Assembly: GCA_022827835.1 (NCBI GenBank)
Contig: JAJEIO010000019.1
Span: 124,001 to 188,000, forward strand
Direction: 5' to 3'
Origin: Candidatus Latescibacterota bacterium
GTDB lineage: Bacteria; Latescibacterota; UBA2968; UBA8231
DNA: 64,000 bases
Position 1 is the first letter of the stretch, and each line of letters starts with the position of its first letter. Under the pieces are notes generated by a model. The model made no database searches, was not told the DNA's origin, and saw only the letters and a list, made by a program, of their open reading frames with translations. Position numbers and translations under genes: made by a program. Positions 41,776 through 49,594 of this stretch are shown piece after piece.

Positions 41776-42747
41776 TTAGGCGGTATGGCCGTAAACGATT
41801 TGGTCCATGACCCGACTAGTGCGGGCGGCACTTGCGCCAGTGCTGGGGCATTCGCCTCGGCCCAACAGGGCATCGACTATCGTCTCGATCAAGGGATGCT
41901 GGACGTGTTGGGGTGGGTCGATGGCGAAGGTTTGGGTCCCGGCGTTGGTGGTCAGTTCGACCGGAGTGAAGGCGAACGTGGAAAAGGCGATTCGGCCCTT
42001 GTCTCCGACGATTTCGATCCGGTCGCAGCGCTGGTCGGCGGCGAAGTTCCAGACTCCCGCGCCGAGTGCGCCGGATTCGAAGGCGAAGCTGGCGGTAACG
42101 GCGTCTTCGGCACGGTAGAGCCCGGCTTGGTTGGTCGCGTGGCCCGAGGCGTGGGCGATGGGGCCGAGCAGAAAGTCGAGGAAGTCGAGTTGGTGCGAGG
42201 CTAGGTCAAAAAAATAGCCGCCGCCCGAGGTCTCTGGGACGACGCGCCAGGGCAGATCGTCGGGATCCTCTGACGCGGGTTGGCAGAGCGCGATGGAGGC
42301 GAAGCGCACCGCGCCGATGGCCCCTTCCTCGACCAGCGACTGGACTTTGAGGAAAGCGGGTAGGGCGCGGCGGTAGTAGGCGACGAAAAGAGGCACCCCG
42401 GCCTGACGGCAGGCGTTGATCATCTCCAGACACTCGCCGTGGTTGCGCGCCATTGGCTTTTCGACGTAAACAGGTTTGCCGGCTTGGGCGACTTGGGCCG
42501 TGTAGTGCGCGTGGGTGTCGGGGGGCGTTGCGATATAGACCGCATCGACATCCGGGTCGGCGATGAGTGCGTCGGCTTGGTCGTACCACTTGGGCACGCC
42601 GTGGCGCGCGGCATAGTCGCGGGCTTTGTCCGCGCTGCGGCGCATGACCGCCACTAGTTCGGAATCGCGCGTTTTGTACAGGGCTGGACCGCTCTTTACT
42701 TCGGTGACATCGCCGCAGCCAATGATACCCCAGCAAATTGTAGCCAT
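41776..42747 (-). CDS. Gfo/Idh/MocA-family oxidoreductase
   Basis: A 323-aa NAD(P)-dependent sugar dehydrogenase-type protein. The Rossmann motif is WGIIGCGDVTEVKSG, the signature EKP is in VYVEKPMARNHGEC, and the second domain holds GGGYFFDLASHQLDFLDFLL with the catalytic Asp-His pair. Members oxidise sugars, inositols or pseudo-disaccharides. GGAGAA lies upstream. It stands between amt and recQ without an obvious operon partner; a role in the sugar-acid pathways is plausible. Confidence 0.92.
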   Translation of the reverse strand: MATICWGIIGCGDVTEVKSGPALYKTRDSELVAVMRRSADKARDYAARHGVPKWYDQADALIADPDVDAVYIATPPDTHAHYTAQVAQAGKPVYVEKPMARNHGECLEMINACRQAGVPLFVAYYRRALPAFLKVQSLVEEGAIGAVRFASIALCQPASEDPDDLPWRVVPETSGGGYFFDLASHQLDFLDFLLGPIAHASGHATNQAGLYRAEDAVTASFAFESGALGAGVWNFAADQRCDRIEIVGDKGRIAFSTFAFTPVELTTNAGTQTFAIDPPQHVQHPLIETIVDALLGRGECPSTGASAARTSRVMDQIVYGHTA

Positions 42748-42770
42748 GAGATGTTCTCCAGACGAGTGAG

Positions 42771-44705
42771 TTAGGCGGCCTGTTGGACGATAGCCAGCAG
42801 GCCGTCGCCGTATTTTTCGGCCTTGGCCGGACCGATGCCGTGCGCCAGCTTGAGCTCTTCGAGGTTGGCGGGCCGCAGCAGGACGATATCGCGGAGCGTG
42901 CGGTCGCTGGCGATGACGTAGGGCGGAACCTTTTCGTCGCGTGCCAGTGTCATGCGGTAATGGCGCAGAGCATCGAAGAGAGCTTGAGCTTTTTCGTCGA
43001 GTTCCTCACTGGGGTTGGGAGTGCGAGGACGGACGTGCGCGGTTCGGGCTGCTGGGACCGGAGCCGACTTCGGCGGCAGGAGCAGGCGTGCGGGCCGCTC
43101 GGCGTGAATGACTTGGCGTCCTTCCTCCGTGAGGATTACGACCGGCCGCTCGCCGCCGGAAAAATCGACCCAACCAGCCGTGACCAGCCGACGCAAAAGC
43201 TGCAAAAGCCAACGTTCAGAATGCTCCTTGAGGGTGCCAAAGGTCGGGGTCCGATCTAGGCCATCGCGTGCAAGGCGGGCGTCTGTGGTGCCGCGCAGGA
43301 GCTTGGCCGCCATTTGAATGCCGTAGCGTCCGTGCAGACGGGCAACCGCGCAAAGGGCTTTGCGCACGGTGGTGGTGACTTCTGTGGCGTCGCCTGACTC
43401 GGCATGGGAGAGATTACGGCAGACGTCGCAGCGGCCGCAGCCCGAGAGCGTTTCCTCCTCGTCGCCGAAGTAGCGCAGGATCGCGTCGTGGCGGCAGGAT
43501 CCGCCCTCGCTCCAGCGCATCAGTTCCAAAAAGAGATTCCACTTGTGCTGGACTATCGCTTGGTCGGGAGCGCGGCCGTTGGCATCACTTTCGATTAGGT
43601 GGCGTCGCAGCGGCATGTCGCCGGGCGAGACCAGCAGCAGACAGTAGGCGTCTTGGCCGTCGCGCCCGGCGCGGCCTACTTCTTGGTAGTACGCTTCAAT
43701 CGAGCTGGGTGGGGCTAGGTGGGCGATGGCGCGCACATCGGCGCGGTCGATGCCCATGCCAAAGGCATTAGTCGCCACTACGATTTGGATTTGGTCTTCG
43801 ATGAAGGCGCGCTGAACGGCGTCGCGATCCGGCCCCGCCATGCCCGCGTGATAAGCGGCCACCCGCCAGCCAGTTTCTTGGAGCCGGGCGGCTTCTTCCT
43901 CGGTGCTCTTGCGGGTGGGCGCATAGACGATGGCGGTACCTAACCTTTGGTTGGGCTCACCAAGGGCTTCGGCTAGCAACGCATCAATCCGCTGGCGGCG
44001 CTCGGCCGCGCTGTTGATTTCGGCGACTCGCAACGCGAGGTTGGGCCGGGCAAAGCCGCGCACTAGCTGGGGGGTGTCGCTCGGCAGCCCGAGGCGTTCG
44101 AGGATTTCGTCGCGCACCACTGGCGTGGCCGTGGCGGTGCAGGCGAGGACCCGACAGTCGGGCAGCTCGCGGACCAGTTCGCCAATCTGCAAGTACTCGG
44201 GCCGGAAGTCGTGCCCCCACTCGCTGATGCAGTGGGCCTCGTCCACGGCAATGAGCGAGCACTTGATCTGGCTCAGGAGGGCGCGGAAGCCGGAAAAGGT
44301 CAGCCGCTCGGGCGCGGCATAGACTAGCTTGTACTGGCCTTGGGCCACTCCACTCATGCGGCGGCGCAACTCGTCGCCATCGAGGGTCGAGGATAGGTAC
44401 GTGGCGGCGAGGCCGCGCCGCTGTAGCGCTTGGACTTGATCGTGCATCAGGGCAATGAGCGGTGAGACCACTAAGGCCGTGCCCGGCAGGAGGGCTGCGG
44501 GTAGCTGGTAGGTCAGGCTCTTACCGCCGCCGGTGGGGGCGACCAGAAGCAGGCGACCGGTGGCGAGTAGGGTTTCGATGGCTTCGCGTTGACCGGGCAG
44601 AAAGCGCTCAAAGCCGAGCCGGGCCAGCGCGGCGTCGAGAACGGCTGGGGGCGGCTTGAGGGAGTCGGCGTCGTTGAGAAAGAGGACGTTTTTATGTTCG
44701 GTCAT
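42771..44705 (-). CDS. recQ: ATP-dependent DNA helicase RecQ
   Basis: A 644-aa 3'-5' DNA helicase. Motifs: Walker A in APTGGGKSLTYQL, DEAH in VDEAHCISEWGHDFRP, TATATPVVRDEI (motif III), MGIDRADVRAIAHL and VGRAGRDGQ (motifs V-VI), the RecQ zinc-binding Cys set around GCGRCDVC, winged helix, and a C-terminal HRDC domain ending LKLAHGIGPAKAEKYG. The frame is open to 44822, but that stretch contains a terminator and a promoter, so ATG 44705 is used. Role in recombination and replication repair. Confidence 0.94.
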   Translation of the reverse strand: MTEHKNVLFLNDADSLKPPPAVLDAALARLGFERFLPGQREAIETLLATGRLLLVAPTGGGKSLTYQLPAALLPGTALVVSPLIALMHDQVQALQRRGLAATYLSSTLDGDELRRRMSGVAQGQYKLVYAAPERLTFSGFRALLSQIKCSLIAVDEAHCISEWGHDFRPEYLQIGELVRELPDCRVLACTATATPVVRDEILERLGLPSDTPQLVRGFARPNLALRVAEINSAAERRQRIDALLAEALGEPNQRLGTAIVYAPTRKSTEEEAARLQETGWRVAAYHAGMAGPDRDAVQRAFIEDQIQIVVATNAFGMGIDRADVRAIAHLAPPSSIEAYYQEVGRAGRDGQDAYCLLLVSPGDMPLRRHLIESDANGRAPDQAIVQHKWNLFLELMRWSEGGSCRHDAILRYFGDEEETLSGCGRCDVCRNLSHAESGDATEVTTTVRKALCAVARLHGRYGIQMAAKLLRGTTDARLARDGLDRTPTFGTLKEHSERWLLQLLRRLVTAGWVDFSGGERPVVILTEEGRQVIHAERPARLLLPPKSAPVPAARTAHVRPRTPNPSEELDEKAQALFDALRHYRMTLARDEKVPPYVIASDRTLRDIVLLRPANLEELKLAHGIGPAKAEKYGDGLLAIVQQAA

Positions 44706-44748
44706 TCGAGAGAATTGGATCGGCGTGGTAGCATCTGGCGGAGCAGAA

Positions 44749-44776
44749 AATATAAGTCGGTCTAAGACCCTTGCAA
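44749..44776 (-). promoter_or_regulatory. Probable recQ promoter
   Basis: On the minus strand TTGCAA (44776-44771), a 16-base spacer and TATATT (44754-44749) lie about 44 bases before the recQ ATG at 44705. It supports that start over the upstream one. Confidence 0.45.
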
Positions 44777-44820
44777 TTGGCGTGCCAGCCCAATTTTCAG
44801 AGAAAATAAGTGCGTACCAC

Positions 44821-44852
44821 AAAAAGCGCTGTGCAGAATACTACACAGCGCT
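44821..44852 (-). terminator. Terminator after the PhoX-like gene
   Basis: A perfect 9-base-pair stem (44844-44852 with 44825-44833) with a 10-base loop ends in TTTTT on the minus strand (44825-44821). It lies 49 bases beyond the stop of the PhoX-like gene and insulates recQ from it. Confidence 0.82.
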
Positions 44853-44901
44853 GTATCGCCTACCGGACTCGAAGGCGGAGAATTCTTATAGACTTGAAGA
44901 G

Positions 44902-46281
44902 CTAGCCGTCAGACCGTCGCTGATCCCAAGGGCCGTAGATGGCTAGGGTGGTGCCGGGATGCTGGATATTGACGAAGAGCACTTGGCCGTCGGGCGAGAA
45001 GGTCGCGCCGGCGAATTCGGAATTGTTCATGCGGTTGTGCCCGAATCGGTAGATCTGGCCGTCGGGCGTTACGCCGACCAAGTTGTTTTCCCCGCTGCCG
45101 TCTTCGCAGACGATCAAGTCGCCAAAAGGCGAGACCGTGAGGTTGTCGGCGTTGTCGACTAGGTCGCCGTCGTTCGGCTCGACGAACAGTTCGAGCGTCC
45201 CCGGTGCCTTGCCTTCATCGGCCTTGCCCTCGTGCGGGCTGGGCTGGTAGCGGAAGATTTGGCCTTTCTTTTTATGGCCGCCGCTGGTGCAGGCAAAGTA
45301 AATCGCATCGCGGCCGTACCACATGCCCTCGCCGCGAGCAAAGCGGGCGCAGCCCTTGCCCTCAAAGCCCTGAATGCGCAAGTCGTCGTCCGGCGACTCG
45401 ACGTTTTCTATATCGACCCAGCGCACGGCGAGCGGCTCGCCAGGGCGCACCAGCGCTTTTTCCCAGTTGCGGGTGTCCAAGCCGGGATGGTCGATTACGG
45501 CTAAGGCTTGCAGCCGCCCAGCTATTAGTTTGCCCGGTGCATCGGGGATGTAGCGGTAGATCAAGCTGTCGCCGGTATCTTCGGTTTGATAGACGATTCC
45601 CGAGCGGGGATCTACGGCGACGGCCTCGTGTACGAAGCGCCCCATGGCCTTGAGCGGCACGGGCGTGGCGCGGCGGATTTCTGTGGTAGCGGGGACTTCG
45701 AAGTTGTAGCCGTGGTCTTTTTCGATCGGCCCTTCGATCCGCTGGGTGGTCTCTTCGCAGCTAATCCAGCTATGCCACGGGGTCGGCCCGCCGGCGCAGT
45801 TGCGCACCGTGCCGGCCAAGCTGAGAAATTTCCGCTCCACTGCGCCGGTTTGCGCGTTGTACACGATGTTCGTGGTGCCTCCCAAGGACGGCATCTGGCC
45901 TTGGCCCCAGTCGTACAGATCTTCTTTGGGCAGTTTGCCCAAATTTTCGTTGTTGTCGCCGAAGGCACCGGCCTCCTTCGACCCAGGGCTCAGCTCTTGG
46001 TTGCACACCAAAACGACGCGGCCCTCTGGTCCGGGGAAGGCAGCCATCCCGTCGGCTGCGCCCGGCAATCGCAGGCCGTCATCCATGAGTTCGCCGGCGC
46101 GTGCGAGAACCCGATAGCTAAATCCCTCGGGCAGGTCGAGGATGCCTCCGGGGTCGGGCACGAGCGGTCCAAAGCTATTTTCGAGCGCTGGAGCGCCCCA
46201 AGCGAGGTGGCGATGGAGGCCGGCAAAGCCGATGGAAACGGCTGCGGCGCTTTTGAGGAATTGGCGTCTAGAAACGGGCAT
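44902..46281 (-). CDS. PhoX-like (DUF839) exported protein with Tat signal
   Basis: A 459-aa protein of the PhoX/DUF839 family of Ca-dependent phosphatases and related beta-propellers. The N-terminus SRRQFLKSAAAVSIGFAGL is a twin-arginine export signal, implying a folded, cofactor-bearing periplasmic product. Blades contain WHSWISCEETTQR, AVAVDPRSGIVYQTEDTGDS, GMWYGRDAIYFACTSGG and SPFGDLIVCEDGSGEN, the strongest family signatures. ATG 46281 is chosen so that the Arg pair sits near the start. Typical activity is release of phosphate from esters, but not all members are phosphatases. Confidence 0.88.
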   Translation of the reverse strand: MPVSRRQFLKSAAAVSIGFAGLHRHLAWGAPALENSFGPLVPDPGGILDLPEGFSYRVLARAGELMDDGLRLPGAADGMAAFPGPEGRVVLVCNQELSPGSKEAGAFGDNNENLGKLPKEDLYDWGQGQMPSLGGTTNIVYNAQTGAVERKFLSLAGTVRNCAGGPTPWHSWISCEETTQRIEGPIEKDHGYNFEVPATTEIRRATPVPLKAMGRFVHEAVAVDPRSGIVYQTEDTGDSLIYRYIPDAPGKLIAGRLQALAVIDHPGLDTRNWEKALVRPGEPLAVRWVDIENVESPDDDLRIQGFEGKGCARFARGEGMWYGRDAIYFACTSGGHKKKGQIFRYQPSPHEGKADEGKAPGTLELFVEPNDGDLVDNADNLTVSPFGDLIVCEDGSGENNLVGVTPDGQIYRFGHNRMNNSEFAGATFSPDGQVLFVNIQHPGTTLAIYGPWDQRRSDG

Positions 46282-46364
46282 GGGATTGTCTCCGATGGCT
46301 AAGAGGCATGAGAGCAACTTGAAGGGGACTTTTATAAAAATACCAAGGTGTATCTCATGGTCAA

Positions 46365-47114
46365 ATGCGAACTTTCCCGGCGCACGATCTTCGTCCGTAT
46401 ATTAAGACGATGCGATTCCAAAAACCCCAGTGGCACGACGAGTTACCCTCGACCAATACGACCTTGGTCGAGTGGCTGCGCGCGGGCCGGTACCTGCCTG
46501 ACGGCTTCGTGCTGGCCGCTCGTTCTCAGACCGCTGGCCGGGGCCGCTACGAACGGCAGTGGCTCGCTCGGCCCGGCCGCAACTTGACCTTTTCCGCGCT
46601 ATTGCAGACCGCTGCGTCGCCGTTGCAGTTCCTGTCGCTGCCGCAGGCCGCCGCCTTGGGTGTAGTCGCCTATTTGGAGGAAAATAGCTTGGCGGCGCAG
46701 ACTAAGTGGCCCAACGACGTGCTAGTGGGCGGTCGCAAGATCTGCGGCATTTTGGCCGAGCGCTGCAATGGGGTCGTCCTCGGAATCGGCCTCAACGTCA
46801 ACATGGATGCCGACGAGGCGGCGGCCATAGGCCAGCCCGCTACCTCGCTGCGGATTGAGACGGGCACCGAGCGCGATGTCGAAGGGACATTGGGCGAGCT
46901 ACTGGCGCACTTGCAGGTGTGGATCGGGCGCTGGGAAAGAGGCGGCTTTGCTGCGCTGAGTACGGCGTGGGAATCGCACTGCGCCAACTTGGGCCAGTAC
47001 GTCGCGGTCGGCGAGTACACGGGTGTGGTGCTGGGCTTTGGGGACGCCGGGCAACTGATGCTGCGCGAGGACGATGGGACGCGGCGCGAGGTGTGGACCG
47101 GGGATGTGGCTTAG
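46365..47114 (+). CDS. birA: Biotin-[acetyl-CoA-carboxylase] ligase
   Basis: A 249-aa biotin protein ligase without the N-terminal DNA-binding domain, so it is not a repressor. Catalytic motifs: ELPSTNTTLVEWL, the biotinyl-AMP loop TAGRGRYERQW, and TKWPNDVLVGGRKICGILAE, then VLGIGLNVNM. ATG 46410 is an alternative start. It lies next to the biotin-dependent oxaloacetate decarboxylase genes, whose alpha subunit carries the biotin acceptor Lys, so that protein is the natural client. Just after its stop, the minus strand reads as a copy of the oadA end, showing that the two genes once lay side by side, tail to tail. Confidence 0.92.
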   Translation: MRTFPAHDLRPYIKTMRFQKPQWHDELPSTNTTLVEWLRAGRYLPDGFVLAARSQTAGRGRYERQWLARPGRNLTFSALLQTAASPLQFLSLPQAAALGVVAYLEENSLAAQTKWPNDVLVGGRKICGILAERCNGVVLGIGLNVNMDADEAAAIGQPATSLRIETGTERDVEGTLGELLAHLQVWIGRWERGGFAALSTAWESHCANLGQYVAVGEYTGVVLGFGDAGQLMLREDDGTRREVWTGDVA

Positions 47115-47115
47115 G

Positions 47116-47136
47116 TTATGCGTGCCAACACCTGTC
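47116..47136. repeat. Direct repeat copy A: fossil of the oadA 3' end
   Basis: Nineteen of 21 bases match 47771-47791, the last codons of oadA. Read on the minus strand from this position it gives RQVLARIT before a stop, against GQVLARIS in oadA. It lies directly after the birA stop. Confidence 0.7.
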
Positions 47137-47149
47137 GGATGGACGGGAT

Positions 47150-47356
47150 GGGTTGGTTACTGTCACGGAGCTTGGGCTGCCAGTGGTGCATGTTGCGGTC
47201 GCAGTAGTCAATCGCTGTACGTATCTGATGACGTGGAACTATCGCCACTTAGCCGGCGCAGGCGCGAGGGCGCGAATCGAGGCATTCTGTCGAGATAAAG
47301 GATATGAGCCGGCGATCATCTGTACACCGGAGGAACTTTTGGAGGATGAGCCATGA
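47150..47356 (+). pseudogene. Truncated PIN-domain toxin (C-terminal part)
   Basis: The frame reads CTYLMTWNYRHLAGAGARAR then GYEPAIICTPEELLEDEP, matching the C-terminal third of a common PIN-domain family (pattern YLLTWN.RHIANA ... ICTPEELL). The N-terminal two thirds, with the catalytic acids, are missing; upstream the frame runs into birA as noise. It has no start of its own. Its stop overlaps the next gene by 4 bases, the normal arrangement in this family. Probably an inactive toxin remnant. Confidence 0.7.
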
Positions 47357-47544
47357 AAGAGGATCCCCTCGTCGCCGAAGTGCGGCGCATTAGACAGGAA
47401 CATGCAGCGCGGTTCGATTACGACTTGGATTTGATCGTCGAGGATCTCAAAGCGCAAGAGCAAGCCAGCGGCCGACAGTATATCAGATTGCCCTCCCGTC
47501 GTTTGGCTGACCAGAAGATGGAGCCGCCGACTGTGACCGATTAG
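47353..47544 (+). CDS. Small protein of PIN toxin-antitoxin loci (putative antitoxin)
   Basis: A 63-aa protein beginning MKEDPLVAEVRRIRQEHAAR, then DYDLDLIVEDLKAQEQASGR and a basic tail with LPSRRL. Small proteins of this pattern regularly follow PIN-domain genes of the family seen just upstream, and are presumed antitoxins. GGAGG overlaps the end of the toxin fragment and the ATG overlaps its stop (ATGA). Since the toxin is truncated, the gene may be a relic or protect against a related toxin elsewhere. Confidence 0.72.
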   Translation: MKEDPLVAEVRRIRQEHAARFDYDLDLIVEDLKAQEQASGRQYIRLPSRRLADQKMEPPTVTD

Positions 47545-47731
47545 TCGACGCGCTCGATACATCGGCCAATCCGTCGGCAGCACGATTTTGAAATAATTCA
47601 ACTTGCTTTGAATATTTGGCATTGAAAGACTGCAAGTACGCTAGATATCTGGCCGAATCGTGGTTGCATTCCTCTGACATTTGCCTTCGGCTCTCTCGGA
47701 TGCTGTCAATCAATTCTCGATAGGTATCCAT
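47483..47731 (-). CDS. Small hypothetical protein, 82 aa
   Basis: An unrecognised helical protein (MDTYRELIDSIRESRRQMSE, then YLAYLQSFNAKYSKQVELFQ). GGGAGGTGA sits 7 bases ahead of the ATG at 47731, which is the main support. Its last 20 codons run antisense through the end of the small antitoxin-like gene and are low-complexity (Ser, Asn, Gln), so the native C-terminus may have been lost or extended. It could belong to the same small mobile insertion. Confidence 0.55.
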   Translation of the reverse strand: MDTYRELIDSIRESRRQMSEECNHDSARYLAYLQSFNAKYSKQVELFQNRAADGLADVSSASTNRSQSAAPSSGQPNDGRAI

Positions 47732-47765
47732 GACTATTCACCTCCCGTCTGCTGTGGGACAGTTG

Positions 47766-49577
47766 TCAGCTTATGCGCGCCAGCACCTGTCCGTCGGCCA
47801 CCTGATCCCCGGCATGGACCAAAATATCGGCGACCGTGCCTCCGACGGGGGCCGTTACCGGCATTTCCATTTTCATGGCTTCGAGCACTATGATTCCCTC
47901 GCCCGCTTCTACGTGGTCGCCGACTTGGACGAGGTGGCGGATTACTTTCCCGGGCATCTGGGCTGGCACCGGCGTGCCATCGCCGGCTTTGGGTGTTGGT
48001 GAAGAAGGAGCCGCTACGTCTGTCGATTCTGTCGATTGTTCTAGGCTGACTTGGAAGCGGCGGCCATCCACGGTGGCCGTGTCGTCGTCAATGGCTACGG
48101 CGTAGCGGCGGCCATCGACGGTGATTGCATAGTGCGCTGGACCGTCGGTCGGGGCCTCTTCTTTTTGCTCTTTTTCGACCTTGCGTACGCCGATCTCGCC
48201 TTCTCCCTTGAGGAAGGCGAGGCCCTTGTCTTGGCAGGCGGCGACGATAAAAATGTTTTCGTCTGTCTCTTCAAGGCCAGCTTCCCGCAGTTGTTTGCGG
48301 GCCGGTTCGACGCCCTTGTTCGGGTCGGCGTCGTTGCGCTCGAGCGGCTTTTGGGTCGTTGGCTCTAGCTCGAGTTGTTGGGCGGCAATCTCGACGACCG
48401 AGGGGTCGGGTGCGACCGGCGTCTTGCCGAAGTAGCCCAAGACCATCTGGCCGTAGGGCGCAGCGATCCGCTCCCAAGGGCCGAACATGACGTTGTTGAA
48501 AGCCTGCTGAAAGTAAAACTGCGAGACCGGCGTCACCGAGGTGCCAAATCCGCCCTTTTCAACGACCTCGCGCATGGCCTTGATCATATCTGGGTACTTG
48601 TCCATGATGCCGTTGTCGCGCAGCATCTGGGTGTTGGCCGTCAGCGCGCCGCCGGGCATAGGGCTCCAAGGAATCATCGGCTCCACGGCCACGGCTTCGG
48701 GCGGCAGGAAATAGTCGGCCATGCACTCCTTAAAGACTTCCTCGGCGTCGCGGATTTTGTCGATGTCTATGCCGAGATCGTAGTCGGAACCGCGCAGCGC
48801 GTGCCACATGACGATGATGTCGGGCTGGCAGGTGCCGCCGGAGCAGGGAGCCATAGACAGGTCGATGGCGTCGGCACCGGCGTCGAGGGCGGCCATGTTG
48901 GCACTGACGCCAATGCCGGCTGTTTCGTGCGTGTGGAAGTGGATGAAGGTGTCCTCGGGCAGCATGAGGCGCGCCTCGGAGATGGTCTCATAGACCTTAG
49001 AGGGCACGGCCGTGCCCGAGGCATCCTTGAAGCAGACCGCGTCGTACGGGATGCCTGCGTCTAGTATCTGGCGCAAGGTCTTGGTGTAGAAGGCCGCGTC
49101 GTGGGCACCGGCGCAGCCCGGCGGCAGCTCCATCAGCGTGACACAGACTTGGTGTTTGAGCCCGGCATCCACAATGCACTGCCCCGAATAGATGAGGTTA
49201 TCGACGTCGTTGAGCGCGTCGAAATTGCGGATGGTCGTGATGCCGTGCTTTTTGAAGAGTTCGGCGTGCAGCTTGATGATGTCGCTCGGCTGCGATTCGA
49301 GGCCAACCACGTTGACTCCTCGCGCCAAAGTCTGGAGGTTGGCGTCCGGGCCGACCGTTGCGCGAAAGGCGTCCATTGCGGCAAAGGCATCCTCGCCGCA
49401 GTAGAAGTAGAAGGATTGGAAGCAGGCCCCGCCGCCGGCCTCAAAGTAGTCGATGCCAGCTTCCTTGGCCGCGGCGACGGCCGGCAAAAAATCGGACGTG
49501 AAAACGCGCGCGCCATAGACCGACTGGAAGCCGTCGCGGAAGGCGGTACACATGAAGCGAACTTTTTTCTTGTTCAC
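47766..49577 (-). CDS. oadA: Oxaloacetate decarboxylase alpha subunit (biotin carrier)
   Basis: A 603-aa protein. The N-terminal carboxyltransferase barrel has MCTAFRDGFQSVYGARVFT (metal Asp), CFKDASGTAVPSKVYETI with the carbamylated-type Lys, and FIHFHTHETAGIGV (two metal His). The C-terminal biotinyl domain has EAMKMEM with the biotinylated Lys at residue 569, 35 residues from the end, the standard spacing. GTG 49577 follows GAGGA and is preferred to the upstream ATG 49616. It is the last gene of oadGBA; with the beta subunit it decarboxylates oxaloacetate to pyruvate and pumps sodium out. A pyruvate-carboxylase B subunit role is less likely given oadB and oadG. Confidence 0.9.
   Translation of the reverse strand: MNKKKVRFMCTAFRDGFQSVYGARVFTSDFLPAVAAAKEAGIDYFEAGGGACFQSFYFYCGEDAFAAMDAFRATVGPDANLQTLARGVNVVGLESQPSDIIKLHAELFKKHGITTIRNFDALNDVDNLIYSGQCIVDAGLKHQVCVTLMELPPGCAGAHDAAFYTKTLRQILDAGIPYDAVCFKDASGTAVPSKVYETISEARLMLPEDTFIHFHTHETAGIGVSANMAALDAGADAIDLSMAPCSGGTCQPDIIVMWHALRGSDYDLGIDIDKIRDAEEVFKECMADYFLPPEAVAVEPMIPWSPMPGGALTANTQMLRDNGIMDKYPDMIKAMREVVEKGGFGTSVTPVSQFYFQQAFNNVMFGPWERIAAPYGQMVLGYFGKTPVAPDPSVVEIAAQQLELEPTTQKPLERNDADPNKGVEPARKQLREAGLEETDENIFIVAACQDKGLAFLKGEGEIGVRKVEKEQKEEAPTDGPAHYAITVDGRRYAVAIDDDTATVDGRRFQVSLEQSTESTDVAAPSSPTPKAGDGTPVPAQMPGKVIRHLVQVGDHVEAGEGIIVLEAMKMEMPVTAPVGGTVADILVHAGDQVADGQVLARIS
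47771..47791. repeat. Direct repeat copy B: native oadA 3' end
   Basis: The last codons of oadA; 19 of 21 bases recur at 47116-47136 beside birA. The 635 bases between hold the PIN remnant and two small genes. Confidence 0.7.
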
Positions 49578-49594
49578 GGTCGCATCCTCGTTGT

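Noticed and set aside
44706-44822. N-terminal extension of RecQ to 44822
   Set aside because: The stretch contains a promoter-like site and abuts a clear terminator of the upstream gene; ATG 44705 fits RecQ length.
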